From Streptomyces chartreusis NRRL 3882 (GTDB taxonomy: Bacteria; Actinomycetota; Actinomycetes; Streptomycetales; Streptomycetaceae): a DNA stretch of 64,000 nt. The notes under the pieces were generated by a model that worked only from the letters and a program-made list of their open reading frames with translations, was not told the origin of the DNA and ran no database searches. This document shows, in pieces, positions 17,482 through 25,409 of this stretch. Position numbers and translations under genes: made by a program. Numbering within the stretch: the first letter of the stretch is position 1; every line of letters begins with the position of its first letter. Where the stretch lies: NCBI RefSeq assembly GCF_900236475.1, contig NZ_LT963352.1, positions 8,217,001 through 8,281,000 of the forward strand, given 5' to 3'.

Positions 17482-18417
17482 TCATGCCGTGACCACGACC
17501 CTGCTGTCCTTGCGGGCCAGTCGGGTCAGCAGGTAGTCGACCTCGCCGCGGGCACGCGCAGACAGCGCCGCCCCGGGCATGCGCTGGATGTCGGAGGCCA
17601 GGATCCCGCGACGCTTCATCACGTACTTGCGCACCGCCAGGCCGACGCCCGGTTGCTGTTCGTAGCGCAGCAGCGGCAGGTGGGCGTCGAAGAGGTCATG
17701 GGCGGCCTCACGGTCGCCGGCGGCGGTGAGGCGTACCACGTCGACGAGGAGTTCGGGCACGCAGTAGCCCGTCATGGCACCGTCGGCTCCGCGCTCCGTC
17801 TCGAAATCCAGGAAGAGCCCGCCGTTTCCGCACAGGATCGACAGCCGGGGCATCGCTCCGTCGGCCTGCAGCCGCCGGAGCGTGCTGATCTTCTCCAGGC
17901 CCGGCCAGTCCTCGTGCTTCAGCATCACGCATCCGGGCGCGACACCGGCGATGCGGGCGATGACGGAGGGGGACATGACGACGGAGAACGAGAGCGGGTA
18001 GTCCTGGATCACGAACGGCACATCCTCGCCGATGGCGGCCGACGCTCCCTCGTAGTAGCTCACGATCTGATCGTCGGTCCGCAGCGTGTTCGGCGGAGCG
18101 ATCATGACACCGCAGGCACCGGCTGACATGACGTCAGCCGTCAGGGCCCGCATGGCGGCGTAGCCGGGTGCGGAGACACCCACGACGATCGGCAGGTCGG
18201 TGCGCTTGATGACGTACTGGACGATGCACACGCTCTCGTCGTGGGAGAGCTTGGGGGCTTCACCCATCTGGCCCAGCAGGGTCAATCCGGTGACACCGGC
18301 GGATCCGTAGAAATCGATCAGCCGGCTGAGTGAATCGAAGTCGATCGCACCCGATTCGTCGAAGGGCGTCGGTGCGATGGCGTAGACGCCGGTGGTGTCG
18401 CGGGACAGCGCTGCCAT
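17482..18417 (-). CDS. Dihydrodipicolinate synthase family protein (class I aldolase)
   Basis: A 311-residue (beta/alpha)8 aldolase of the DapA/NAL family. It shows GVYAIAPTPFDESGAIDFDSL at the start, LTLLGQMGEAPKLSHDE (the family GTTGE region, altered to GQMGE), the active-site Tyr in VIQDYPLSF and the Schiff-base Lys in CVMLKHEDWPG. In this catabolic setting (LysR, SDR, zinc ADH) it more likely cleaves or dehydrates a keto-acid sugar derivative than makes lysine. The ribosome site AAGGAGG precedes ATG 18417. It follows the SDR gene with a 30-base gap, so the two are an operon. Confidence 0.85.
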   Translation of the reverse strand: MAALSRDTTGVYAIAPTPFDESGAIDFDSLSRLIDFYGSAGVTGLTLLGQMGEAPKLSHDESVCIVQYVIKRTDLPIVVGVSAPGYAAMRALTADVMSAGACGVMIAPPNTLRTDDQIVSYYEGASAAIGEDVPFVIQDYPLSFSVVMSPSVIARIAGVAPGCVMLKHEDWPGLEKISTLRRLQADGAMPRLSILCGNGGLFLDFETERGADGAMTGYCVPELLVDVVRLTAAGDREAAHDLFDAHLPLLRYEQQPGVGLAVRKYVMKRRGILASDIQRMPGAALSARARGEVDYLLTRLARKDSRVVVTA

Positions 18418-18447
18418 TTCTGCCTCCTTGAATCCTGATTCCTGCTT

Positions 18448-19233
18448 TCAGAGGCTCGCGATGAGACCGCCGTCGACACGAATGACCGAGCCCGTGATGT
18501 AAGAGGCCTGACTGCTTGCGAGAAAAGCGACGGCAGCGGCGTATTCGCGCGGTTCACCGTAGCGGCCCACGGGGATGGAAGCGACACTCTCGGCGGAGAT
18601 CTCCTCGACGGACCTCCACTCCCGCTCGGCCTTGGCCCGGTCCAGGAACTTCGTCCGCTGGGTGCCGATCCGGCCGGGAACGACCACATTGCAGGTGACG
18701 CCGTCGGCCGCTACTTCCCGGGCCAGCGTCTTGGACCAGCCGAGCAGGCTGCCACGCAGGGCGTTCGACAGCCCGAGGTCGGGTATGGGGGCGATCACGC
18801 CGGAACTGGCGCTGGTGACGATCCTGCCCCAGCCGCGGCTCCTCATCAGCGGCGCGACCCGGTCGGTGATCGCGATCACCGACATCACCATGGACCGGAA
18901 GTGCTGCAGCCAGATCTCCGGATCCTGCCCGCCCACCGGCGAGGGCGGCGGTCCTCCCGTGTTGTTGACCAGGATGTCCACAGGGCCGAGAACCCCCTCG
19001 ACCGTCGTGACGTGCCGGTCGATCGCGTCCAGATCCCCAAGGTCCCATTCCAGGGACACGGCCTTTCCGCCCAGGCCGGCCACCGCTTCGACGGTGCGCT
19101 CGGCAGCCTGCGGACTGATGTCCGCCACGGCGACACCGGCGCCCTCCGCGGCGAGGGCCTGCGCAATGGCGCCGCCGAGACCCCCACCTCCGCCCAGCAC
19201 CAGTGCGGTCTTGCCTGAGATTCCCAGATCCAC
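18448..19233 (-). CDS. SDR family oxidoreductase lacking the YxxxK motif
   Basis: A 261-residue short-chain dehydrogenase-like protein from GTG 19233, with GAGGAG 7 bases upstream. The nucleotide site is GGGGGLGGAIA and the NNTGGP motif is present. Where the catalytic Tyr-x-x-x-Lys should follow the serine (VTSASSGV) the sequence reads PDLGLSNALRGSLLGWSK, so both Tyr and Lys are missing. A known SDR subgroup with LSNxLR shares this feature; whether it is catalytic in the usual way is doubtful. It is divergent from the zinc alcohol dehydrogenase, and the gap contains a LysR-type box. Confidence 0.85.
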   Translation of the reverse strand: MDLGISGKTALVLGGGGGLGGAIAQALAAEGAGVAVADISPQAAERTVEAVAGLGGKAVSLEWDLGDLDAIDRHVTTVEGVLGPVDILVNNTGGPPPSPVGGQDPEIWLQHFRSMVMSVIAITDRVAPLMRSRGWGRIVTSASSGVIAPIPDLGLSNALRGSLLGWSKTLAREVAADGVTCNVVVPGRIGTQRTKFLDRAKAEREWRSVEEISAESVASIPVGRYGEPREYAAAVAFLASSQASYITGSVIRVDGGLIASL

Positions 19234-19356
19234 AGCTTCACTCCTCGGGCGGGGCCCCGTTCCTCGGCCGTACGGCCGACGGCGATGTCCGCCGTTTCCG
19301 GACGACTCTGCCATGGGCCCGCGGTGAGCCTCCAATAGGAATTGCTCGCGATGCGT

Positions 19357-19371
19357 ATAAGGGATGCCTAT
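19357..19371. promoter_or_regulatory. LysR-type box (T-N11-A, ATAAG-N5-CCTAT)
   Basis: ATAAGGGATGCCTAT lies in the divergent promoter between the SDR (start 19233) and the zinc alcohol dehydrogenase (start 19482). It fits T-N11-A with dyad ends ATA/TAT. The same ATAAG-N5-CCTAT pattern occurs at 49086-49100 by the second LysR gene. Confidence 0.55.
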
Positions 19372-19481
19372 GCGCCAGGGATGGGAAATCGGCGTAGCCG
19401 ACGTGCACGATGGTGTGGGGAAAAGGACTGTTTCGATTCGCTGATTCCCGACGCATGCCCATGGCCGTGACTGGAGGCCCT

Positions 19482-20582
19482 ATGTCCTTGCCGAAAACCA
19501 TGCAGGCCGCGGTGCTGGGTGAACCCGGCACCCTCGCCGTCACGACGCTGCCTGTGCCGCGGGTGGGGCCGGAAGATGTCCTGGTGCAGGTCCGCAGGGC
19601 GTCCCTGTGCGGAACGGACCTCAAGATCCGAAGCCGGCACTTCTTCAAGGACGGCGGCCCCCCTGCGGGCGAGTTCGTCCCGGGCCACGAATACGCGGGC
19701 GTCGTGGCTGCGGTGGGCAGCGCCGTGGACGAACTCCGCGTCGGTGACCGGGTCGTGACGGAGGCTCACCGCGGCTGCACGCGCTGCGCCAACTGCCTGG
19801 CCGGGGCCTACACGGACTGCCTCAACTACGGCCTGCGGCACACCGGACACCGAGCGCAGGGGATGACCGTCAACGGCGGCTTCGCACAGTACGCGCTCAA
19901 TCACGTGGCCACCCTCCACCGGCTGCCGGACACAGTCGACTTCGACGAGGCAGTCGTCCTGAGCACCGTGGGTACCGTGATGCACGCGTTCGACGTCCTG
20001 GACACCCTTCTCGTGGGGTCTACGGTCGCTGTGGTCGGTCCCGGGCCGATAGGCCTGCTCGCAGCGCAAGTGGCCCGTGAACTCGGGGCAACCGTCGCCC
20101 TGGTCGGCACCCGGGAAGCGAGGCTGGCCATCGGCAAGTCCTTCGGCGCGGACCTGGTCGTCAACTCCCGGGAACAGGACGCCGTCGCCGCCGTCCGGGA
20201 GGCGACCGACGGGATCGGCGCCGACATCGTGCTGGAATGCTCGGGCGCCCCGAGTGCGGTGGATGACGCCCTGCGCATGGCCAAACGGTCCGGGAAGGTC
20301 GTCCTGGTCGGGTTCTTCGAGCAGCCCGTGCAGGCCGACCTGAACCACGCAGTGATGAACGGCATCTCGATCCAGACGGTCCGAGGGGAGGGCACCGGCT
20401 CGCTGGCCCGCGCCGTGGCCCTCGCGGCCCGCGGTCGGCTCCGCACCGCGGAACTGGTCACCCACCACTTCGCGTTGAGCGACGTCTCTGAGGCCTTCGA
20501 CACCTACGCCGAGCGCCGGGGCAACGCCATCAAGGTCATGCTGGACATCTCCGAGGACCCGGAGTCCATCCGTGCCCGGTGA
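19482..20582 (+). CDS. Zinc-binding alcohol dehydrogenase family protein
   Basis: A 366-residue medium-chain dehydrogenase from ATG 19482, with GGAGG 4 bases upstream. The catalytic zinc ligands appear as CGTD (with Lys after), GHEYAG and the following Asp/Glu; the structural zinc loop CTRCANCLAGAYTDC is complete. The Rossmann motif is VAVVGPGPIGLLAAQVA. The family oxidises polyols, sugar alcohols or L-threonine-like substrates with NAD(P). It is co-transcribed with the DUF3500 gene, which overlaps its 3' end by 11 bases, and is divergent from the SDR gene. LysR control through the box at 19357 is inferred. Confidence 0.88.
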   Translation: MSLPKTMQAAVLGEPGTLAVTTLPVPRVGPEDVLVQVRRASLCGTDLKIRSRHFFKDGGPPAGEFVPGHEYAGVVAAVGSAVDELRVGDRVVTEAHRGCTRCANCLAGAYTDCLNYGLRHTGHRAQGMTVNGGFAQYALNHVATLHRLPDTVDFDEAVVLSTVGTVMHAFDVLDTLLVGSTVAVVGPGPIGLLAAQVARELGATVALVGTREARLAIGKSFGADLVVNSREQDAVAAVREATDGIGADIVLECSGAPSAVDDALRMAKRSGKVVLVGFFEQPVQADLNHAVMNGISIQTVRGEGTGSLARAVALAARGRLRTAELVTHHFALSDVSEAFDTYAERRGNAIKVMLDISEDPESIRAR

Positions 20583-21750
20583 CGGAGCAGCTCCGGTGCC
20601 CGACGTCCCGGCAGCCGGGCGGGAGAAGGCGGCGACCGCCATGGGCGAGGCCGCCGCCGCCTGGCTGGGCAGTCTGAGCGAGGACCAACTGCCGCTCGCC
20701 GCCTACGATTCTCCTCTCCACCCGGAGGCGGAGGCCGAGCGGCTGCGCTGGTTCTACACCCCGACGGAACATGGCGGGCTTGCCATCCGGGACCAGAGTC
20801 CCCGGCAACAGAGCCTGGCCATGCAACTGGTGGCCACCGGACTGTCCATTGCGGGCTACGCCACGGTCACCACCGTGATGGGTCTGGAAAACGTGCTGGA
20901 CCGACTGGAAGGATGGACCGTTCACTGGGGTCGGCAGCGCGGGCGGGACCCCGGCTTGTACTGGCTCAGGATCTTCGGCCGCCCTGGCGATCGCATCTGG
21001 GCATGGCGACTCGGCGGCCACCATGTCTCCCTGAACAACCTCGTCGTCGCCGGTCGGCTCGTCTCCACGACCCCCTGCTTCATCGGCGCCGACCCGGCCA
21101 CGACCGAGCTGATCGGAGGCACCCTGCGTCCCCTCCAGGGCCCCGAGGACACCGCGCGCCAACTGGCCCGTGCCCTCGACGCAGATCAGTTCCGGCAAGC
21201 CCTGCTCCACCCGTCCGCCGTGTCCGACATCGTCTCCGGCAACCGGCCACACGTCCGGCACGGCGACACGATGATGCACATGCAGGACCTGTGGCGGGGG
21301 CAGTTCGAAGATCCTGACCTGGACCGGCTCGTCAACGACATCGACCGCCGGGCGGAGGCGGGCAGCGGTTACACCGACAGCGACCACGCACGAGTGGCCA
21401 TCACGATTCCCCCCAAAGGCATCGGCGGCCGCGATCTCAACGAAGAACAGCGGCACCTGCTGCGCCGTCTCGTAGCCCTCTACACCGGACGGGCACCGGA
21501 GCTCCTCGCCGACGCCTACGCCACCCACTACGCCTCGGACACTGTCCTCGACCTGGTCCACTTCGGCTGGGCAGGCGGCACGGAGGTCGGGGAACCGCAC
21601 TACTACCGGGTGCAGGACCCCCGCATCCTGATCGAGTACGACAACACGCAACGCCACGCGAACCACGCTCACTCGGTGTGGCGTGACCTGGCCTCCGACT
21701 TCGGACTGGACGTGCTGGCCGAACACCGGGCCCACATCGCACACGAGTGA
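20572..21750 (+). CDS. DUF3500 domain-containing protein
   Basis: A 392-residue protein from GTG 20572, overlapping the end of the alcohol dehydrogenase; GGAG lies 8 bases upstream. The DUF3500 features are LRWFYTPTEHGGL, GLYWLRIFGRPGD, WAWRLGGHHVSLN, VGEPHYYRVQDPRILIEYDNTQ and the His-rich end NHAHSVWRDLASDFG. The repeated His and Asn suggest metal or sugar binding, but no activity is established for the family. There is no signal peptide. Tight coupling to a polyol/sugar dehydrogenase suggests a step in the same pathway. Confidence 0.82.
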   Translation: MPGDGAAPVPDVPAAGREKAATAMGEAAAAWLGSLSEDQLPLAAYDSPLHPEAEAERLRWFYTPTEHGGLAIRDQSPRQQSLAMQLVATGLSIAGYATVTTVMGLENVLDRLEGWTVHWGRQRGRDPGLYWLRIFGRPGDRIWAWRLGGHHVSLNNLVVAGRLVSTTPCFIGADPATTELIGGTLRPLQGPEDTARQLARALDADQFRQALLHPSAVSDIVSGNRPHVRHGDTMMHMQDLWRGQFEDPDLDRLVNDIDRRAEAGSGYTDSDHARVAITIPPKGIGGRDLNEEQRHLLRRLVALYTGRAPELLADAYATHYASDTVLDLVHFGWAGGTEVGEPHYYRVQDPRILIEYDNTQRHANHAHSVWRDLASDFGLDVLAEHRAHIAHE

Positions 21751-21952
21751 GGCGTGCACGGGGAGCGTCCCGTACGCCCCTCGTGCCGCTGCCCGCGACA
21801 CCTTCGTTCACCGTCTCCGGAATCTCGCCAGGACCGGTCACGGGGCCCGGGGCCAGGCGGTGCAGTTGCAAGATGCGTGTACTCGGCGCGTGCCTGCGGC
21901 TGACCCGTAAACGCAGGACGGCCCGTGATCCGTTACTCAGCAGAGCAGCAAC

Positions 21953-21966
21953 TGGGAGCGCTCCCG
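21953..21966. promoter_or_regulatory. CebR-type operator-like palindrome
   Basis: TGGGAGCGCTCCCG has a perfect 12-bp palindromic core (GGGAGCGCTCCC), matching the TGGGAGCGCTCCCA consensus of CebR-like LacI regulators except for the last base. It lies 43 bases beyond the stop of the LacI gene and 203 beyond DUF3500, with no gene start nearby. Confidence 0.6.
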
Positions 21967-22008
21967 AAGCTGTCTCCGACTCGGGTCACCCGGCGGACAC
22001 CGACGCTC

Positions 22009-23031
22009 TTAGGCCGATTCACGGACCTGCAGCTCCGTACGGAGGATGACGTGGCGGTAGGCCACCGACGGCTCGTCCATGTCCTCCAGGAGCAGCCGGA
22101 TCATGGCCCGGCCCATCTCCTCCAGCGGCTGACGCACGGTGGTCAGGGGCGGATCGGTGCGCTGAGCCAGGGGAAAGTCGTCGAACCCGATCACGGCGAC
22201 ATCCTCCGGTACGCGCCGTCCCGCCGCACGCAGTGCTTGCAGAGCCCCCGCCGCCGTGGTGTCCGACGCGGCGAGGACGCCGTCGATCTCCGGGTGCCGT
22301 TCGAGCAGTTCTGTCATGGCGCGGCGCCCGCTGTCCTGCGTGAAGTCGCTTTCGGCGACCAAGGACTCCTCGTACCCCAAGCCCGCCAGCGTCAGAGCAT
22401 CCTGGTAGCCGCGCAGCCGGCACTGGGCGACGTGCATGTCCAGCGGCCCCGTGATGGTGGCGATCGCTCTGCGGCCCCGTGCCAGCAGGTGGGAGACGGC
22501 GCTGCGGGCACCGCCCACGTTGTCCGCGTCCACGTAACTGACGTACTCGTCGCCCGAGCGGCGCCCCAGCATCACGGTCGGCAGCCGTGCCTCGGCGAGC
22601 ATGTCCGGCAGTCGGTCGCCCGCATGCACGGACAACAGCAGAACTCCGTCGACCCGGCCGCCGCGCGCGTACTCGAGGAAGCGTTTCCGGTCGGTGTCCG
22701 AGCGGACCAGGGTCAGCAGCAGTTGCATCCCGGTGTCTGTCAGCGCGTCCCCGAGCGAGCGGACGATTTCCGAGAAGAACGGCTCGGCGAACACGCGCCA
22801 GTCGGGCTCCGTCAGGACGAGAGCGACGGCATCGGTCCGCTGCCCGGCCAGTGAACGCGCCGCGAGGTTGGGAACGTATCCCAGCTCCTTGATGGCTCGT
22901 TGCACGGCTTCGCGCGTCGACTCCTTCACACCGGCCGCGTTGTTGATGACGCGGGAAACCGTGCCACGCCCCACCCCGGCGTGAGCGGCCACCTCTTCCA
23001 GCGTCGGCGTACCGGGGCGTCGCCTGCCCAT
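22009..23031 (-). CDS. LacI family regulator, CebR-like
   Basis: A 340-residue LacI-family repressor from ATG 23031, with GGGGGAGG upstream. The helix-turn-helix is LEEVAAHAGVGRGTVSRVIN (about residues 10-29) with the hinge helix VPNLAARSLAGQRTDAV. The sugar-binding core contains PFFSEIVRSLGDAL and GVLLLSVHAGDRLPDML, and it ends PLTTVRQPLEEMGRAMIRLLLEDM. The head and core resemble Streptomyces CebR, the cellobiose-responsive repressor. Perfect or near-perfect CebR-type palindromes occur at 21953 and 25340, and a GH12 cellulase lies 1 kb away, so control of that cellulase by a cello-oligosaccharide signal is likely. Confidence 0.9.
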   Translation of the reverse strand: MGRRRPGTPTLEEVAAHAGVGRGTVSRVINNAAGVKESTREAVQRAIKELGYVPNLAARSLAGQRTDAVALVLTEPDWRVFAEPFFSEIVRSLGDALTDTGMQLLLTLVRSDTDRKRFLEYARGGRVDGVLLLSVHAGDRLPDMLAEARLPTVMLGRRSGDEYVSYVDADNVGGARSAVSHLLARGRRAIATITGPLDMHVAQCRLRGYQDALTLAGLGYEESLVAESDFTQDSGRRAMTELLERHPEIDGVLAASDTTAAGALQALRAAGRRVPEDVAVIGFDDFPLAQRTDPPLTTVRQPLEEMGRAMIRLLLEDMDEPSVAYRHVILRTELQVRESA

Positions 23032-23256
23032 GACCACCTCCCCCACGAGATCATCCGATCTTACGGGGCGAAGGAACGGGGCACACGGCTTCCAGGCGCG
23101 ACCAGTGCTCTGTCGGCCAAGAGGAGGGAGGCCGGGTTCGCCTCATCGATGTGTGATTGCGCTGTGCACATCGTCGCGTTCAGGCGGTTGCGACCAGGCC
23201 ATTCCGAGTGTGATGCGCCGACACGGCCAGGAGCCGTGGTCTGAGACGATGGTGTC

Positions 23257-24078
23257 ATGGGTGCCGATGGCCTGCGTTTCCCCGATCCTCCGGCTCATGA
23301 GCCTGACTTCGAGGACGACTTCACCGTTCCGCAGCTCAGGGAAGATCGCTGGGTCGATCACTATCTGCCCCACTGGACGTCACCCGAGCGGTCTCGGGCA
23401 CGCTATGACATCGACGATTCGGGGCTGCGGCTGCGTATCGACGCCGACCAGCCGGACTGGCGCGAGGAAGACGCTCCGCTTCGGGTGTCCAACGTGCAGA
23501 CCGGGGTCTTCTCCGGCCCAGTGGGCTCTCACCGCGGAACACACCGACACCGTTCCGACGGACTCGTCGTCCGCACGGAGACCCCCGAGCGGCTGCTGTG
23601 GGCCCCCACCGGCGGACGTGTGGAGGTGACGGTGAGCGCGAGTGTGGATGAGGGGTGCATGCTGGCGGCGTGGCTCGTGGGGACGGAGCATCTGTCGGAG
23701 GGGGAGAGCGGTGAGGTCTGTATCTTCGAGATCGACGCCGAAGCCGTCGGCGAGGGAAAGAGTCATGCCCGGTGCGGGGTGAAAGCACATGGGGACGGGC
23801 GGTTGACGACCGACATGACGGAAGCAGTCCTTCCCCTGGACGCATCGAAACCCCACACCTGGACGGCTGTGTGGGGGCCATCGGGCACGATCATCGGTTG
23901 CGAGGGCGTCGTAGTGAAGCGGATGCGTCAGTCTCCCGCCTACCCGCTCTTCTTGATGATCGACCTTTTTGAGATCGGTCCTCGCTCGGACCTCGAGACC
24001 TCCTACCCGAAGACCGCTCACGTCCACCGTGTGCGTGGGTGGGATGCGCTCGACCAGCCGGAGACGGACGCTTTGTGA
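23257..24078 (+). CDS. GH16-like concanavalin-fold protein, no signal peptide
   Basis: A 273-residue protein beginning MGADGLRFPDPPAHEPDFED with beta-rich content (VDHYLPHWTSPERSRARYDI, RLRIDADQPDW). At residues 158-162 it has EIDAE, which fits the ExDxE catalytic motif of family 16 glycoside hydrolases, followed by a long strand and HTWTAVWGPSGTIIGCEGV, as in the lectin/glucanase fold. Unlike most GH16 enzymes it has no signal peptide, so if active it works on imported oligosaccharides or belongs to a cytoplasmic relative. GACGAT 6 bases before the ATG may be a leaderless -10. Assignment to the fold is fair; activity is uncertain. Confidence 0.65.
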   Translation: MGADGLRFPDPPAHEPDFEDDFTVPQLREDRWVDHYLPHWTSPERSRARYDIDDSGLRLRIDADQPDWREEDAPLRVSNVQTGVFSGPVGSHRGTHRHRSDGLVVRTETPERLLWAPTGGRVEVTVSASVDEGCMLAAWLVGTEHLSEGESGEVCIFEIDAEAVGEGKSHARCGVKAHGDGRLTTDMTEAVLPLDASKPHTWTAVWGPSGTIIGCEGVVVKRMRQSPAYPLFLMIDLFEIGPRSDLETSYPKTAHVHRVRGWDALDQPETDAL

Positions 24079-24085
24079 GAAAGGC

Positions 24086-24127
24086 GGGACCCGCCCCTTC
24101 GGCACGAGGGTCTGGTGGGCGGGCCCC
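24086..24127. terminator. Terminator hairpin between convergent genes
   Basis: GGGACCCGCCC (24086-24096) pairs with GGGCGGGCCCC (24117-24127) with one mismatch. It sits just after the GH16-like stop and before the GH12 stop. Confidence 0.5.
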
Positions 24128-24153
24128 GGGTGGGCGGATGCGTCCTGAATACG

Positions 24154-25293
24154 TCACGCGGTGGTGCAGGAAGTGCCGTTCAGGCTGAAGGCGGCCGGCT
24201 TGGCGAAGCTGCCGCTGTAGGAGGCCTGGAAGCCGAAGGAGACCTGGCCGCCGGGCGCAAGGGACGCGTTGTACGCCAGGTTGCCGGCCGTGACCGCTCC
24301 CGACGACGGAGAGATTCCGGCGTTCCACGCGCTGGTGATCGTCTGCCCTGCCGGCAGCGTGAATGCGAGTTTCCAGCCGTTGACCGGCGAGGAACCCGTG
24401 TTGGTCAAGGTGACATCGGCGGTGTAGCCGCCCTGCCACACGCTGGTGGTGTAGGCCACCTTGCAGGCCGCGGGTCCGGTCGGAGTGCCGGGGCCGCCGG
24501 GGGTGCCGCCACCGAGGTTGACGGTTGAGGAGAACGAGTTCACCGCCAGTCCCGCGCCGTTCCGCCAAGGCTCGAAGCCTGCCTGAACGCTCGTCAGGTA
24601 CCAGTCGCTCTGCGCGAGTCCGCGGGAGACGGCCTGCCGGACGAAGTCCATCGCGTCGAAGCTCCAGCTGTCGATCGCCGACGGCGCGACGAAGGACAGC
24701 ACGTCGTTGGAGCCATTGCTGCCCGACCACACCTGCCAGCTGCGTCCGCCCACGCTCGCCGTGCCGACCTGGGAGCCGATGGGCTGGATCGGGCCCACCT
24801 TGTTGAACCAGATCATGATCTCGGTCCGGTTCACGCCGTCGGTGCGGGGCGTCGGGTCCAGCCAGATGTCGTACGAGGCGTTGTACGCGGCGTCGCCGCC
24901 CACGTAGCCGTAGGAGATGCTCGTGGGAGCGTCGGCGATGGAGCTCAGCCGCGCCGGGAGCCTCGTGCCGGGGGAGCAGTTGGTGTAGTGGCAGCCGTTG
25001 TACACGGACGGGTAGGACTTCGGGGCGCCGTTCGTCGGGACCGAACCGTCGGCCTGGGCAACCCTGAAGCCGGAGTCCGTGACGGTGATGCACTGGGGCT
25101 GGCTGGTCCCCCAGCGGTTGTTCTGCACGACGTAACGGCCCTGGAGGGTCGTGGAGCCGAATGGCTCGCAGATCGTTGTGTCGGCGTGCGACGTCGAAGC
25201 GCCGGTGAGAAGCGCTGCCAGCGCGACGAGTGAGGTGAGCAGCGCACCGGACAGGGCACGCACCCTGCGGGCTTGGTGGCGTGGTGGTTGCAT
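24154..25293 (-). CDS. Secreted endoglucanase: GH12 catalytic domain plus CBM2
   Basis: A 379-residue extracellular cellulase from ATG 25293, with GGAGGAG 6 bases upstream. The signal peptide spans residues 1-37, with cleavage after TSHA. The GH12 domain (about 38-260) has the nucleophile Glu158 in NRTEIMIWFNK and the acid/base Glu241 in QAGFEPWRNG. A Gly/Pro/Thr linker (261-275) leads to a family 2 carbohydrate-binding module (276-379) with paired cysteines and conserved tryptophans (WQGGYTADVTLTNTG, NGWKLAFTLP). It cleaves internal beta-1,4-glucan bonds. A perfect CebR-type operator lies 47 bases upstream of the start codon, so repression by the nearby CebR-like LacI is probable. Confidence 0.95.
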   Translation of the reverse strand: MQPPRHQARRVRALSGALLTSLVALAALLTGASTSHADTTICEPFGSTTLQGRYVVQNNRWGTSQPQCITVTDSGFRVAQADGSVPTNGAPKSYPSVYNGCHYTNCSPGTRLPARLSSIADAPTSISYGYVGGDAAYNASYDIWLDPTPRTDGVNRTEIMIWFNKVGPIQPIGSQVGTASVGGRSWQVWSGSNGSNDVLSFVAPSAIDSWSFDAMDFVRQAVSRGLAQSDWYLTSVQAGFEPWRNGAGLAVNSFSSTVNLGGGTPGGPGTPTGPAACKVAYTTSVWQGGYTADVTLTNTGSSPVNGWKLAFTLPAGQTITSAWNAGISPSSGAVTAGNLAYNASLAPGGQVSFGFQASYSGSFAKPAAFSLNGTSCTTA

Positions 25294-25339
25294 GCGGCTC
25301 CTCCGCAATGGATGTGGGGGAGAGAAGGGCACTCATGAA

Positions 25340-25353
25340 TGGGAGCGCTCCCA
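25340..25353. promoter_or_regulatory. Perfect CebR-type operator upstream of GH12 cellulase
   Basis: TGGGAGCGCTCCCA is a perfect 14-bp palindrome identical to the known CebR box of Streptomyces cellulase genes. It lies 47 bases upstream of the GH12 start, a position suited to blocking transcription. Confidence 0.85.
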
Positions 25354-25409
25354 ATTCCCTCTTGGGAGGGGACTGTAAGAGAGGATCATGTACCTGACAA
25401 GGCGGCCCG

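Noticed and set aside
23048..23061. Palindrome AGATCATCCGATCT upstream of the CebR-like gene as its autoregulatory operator
   Set aside because: It is a good dyad but lacks the central CG and the GGGAGC core of CebR-type sites; no second copy was found, so support is too weak.
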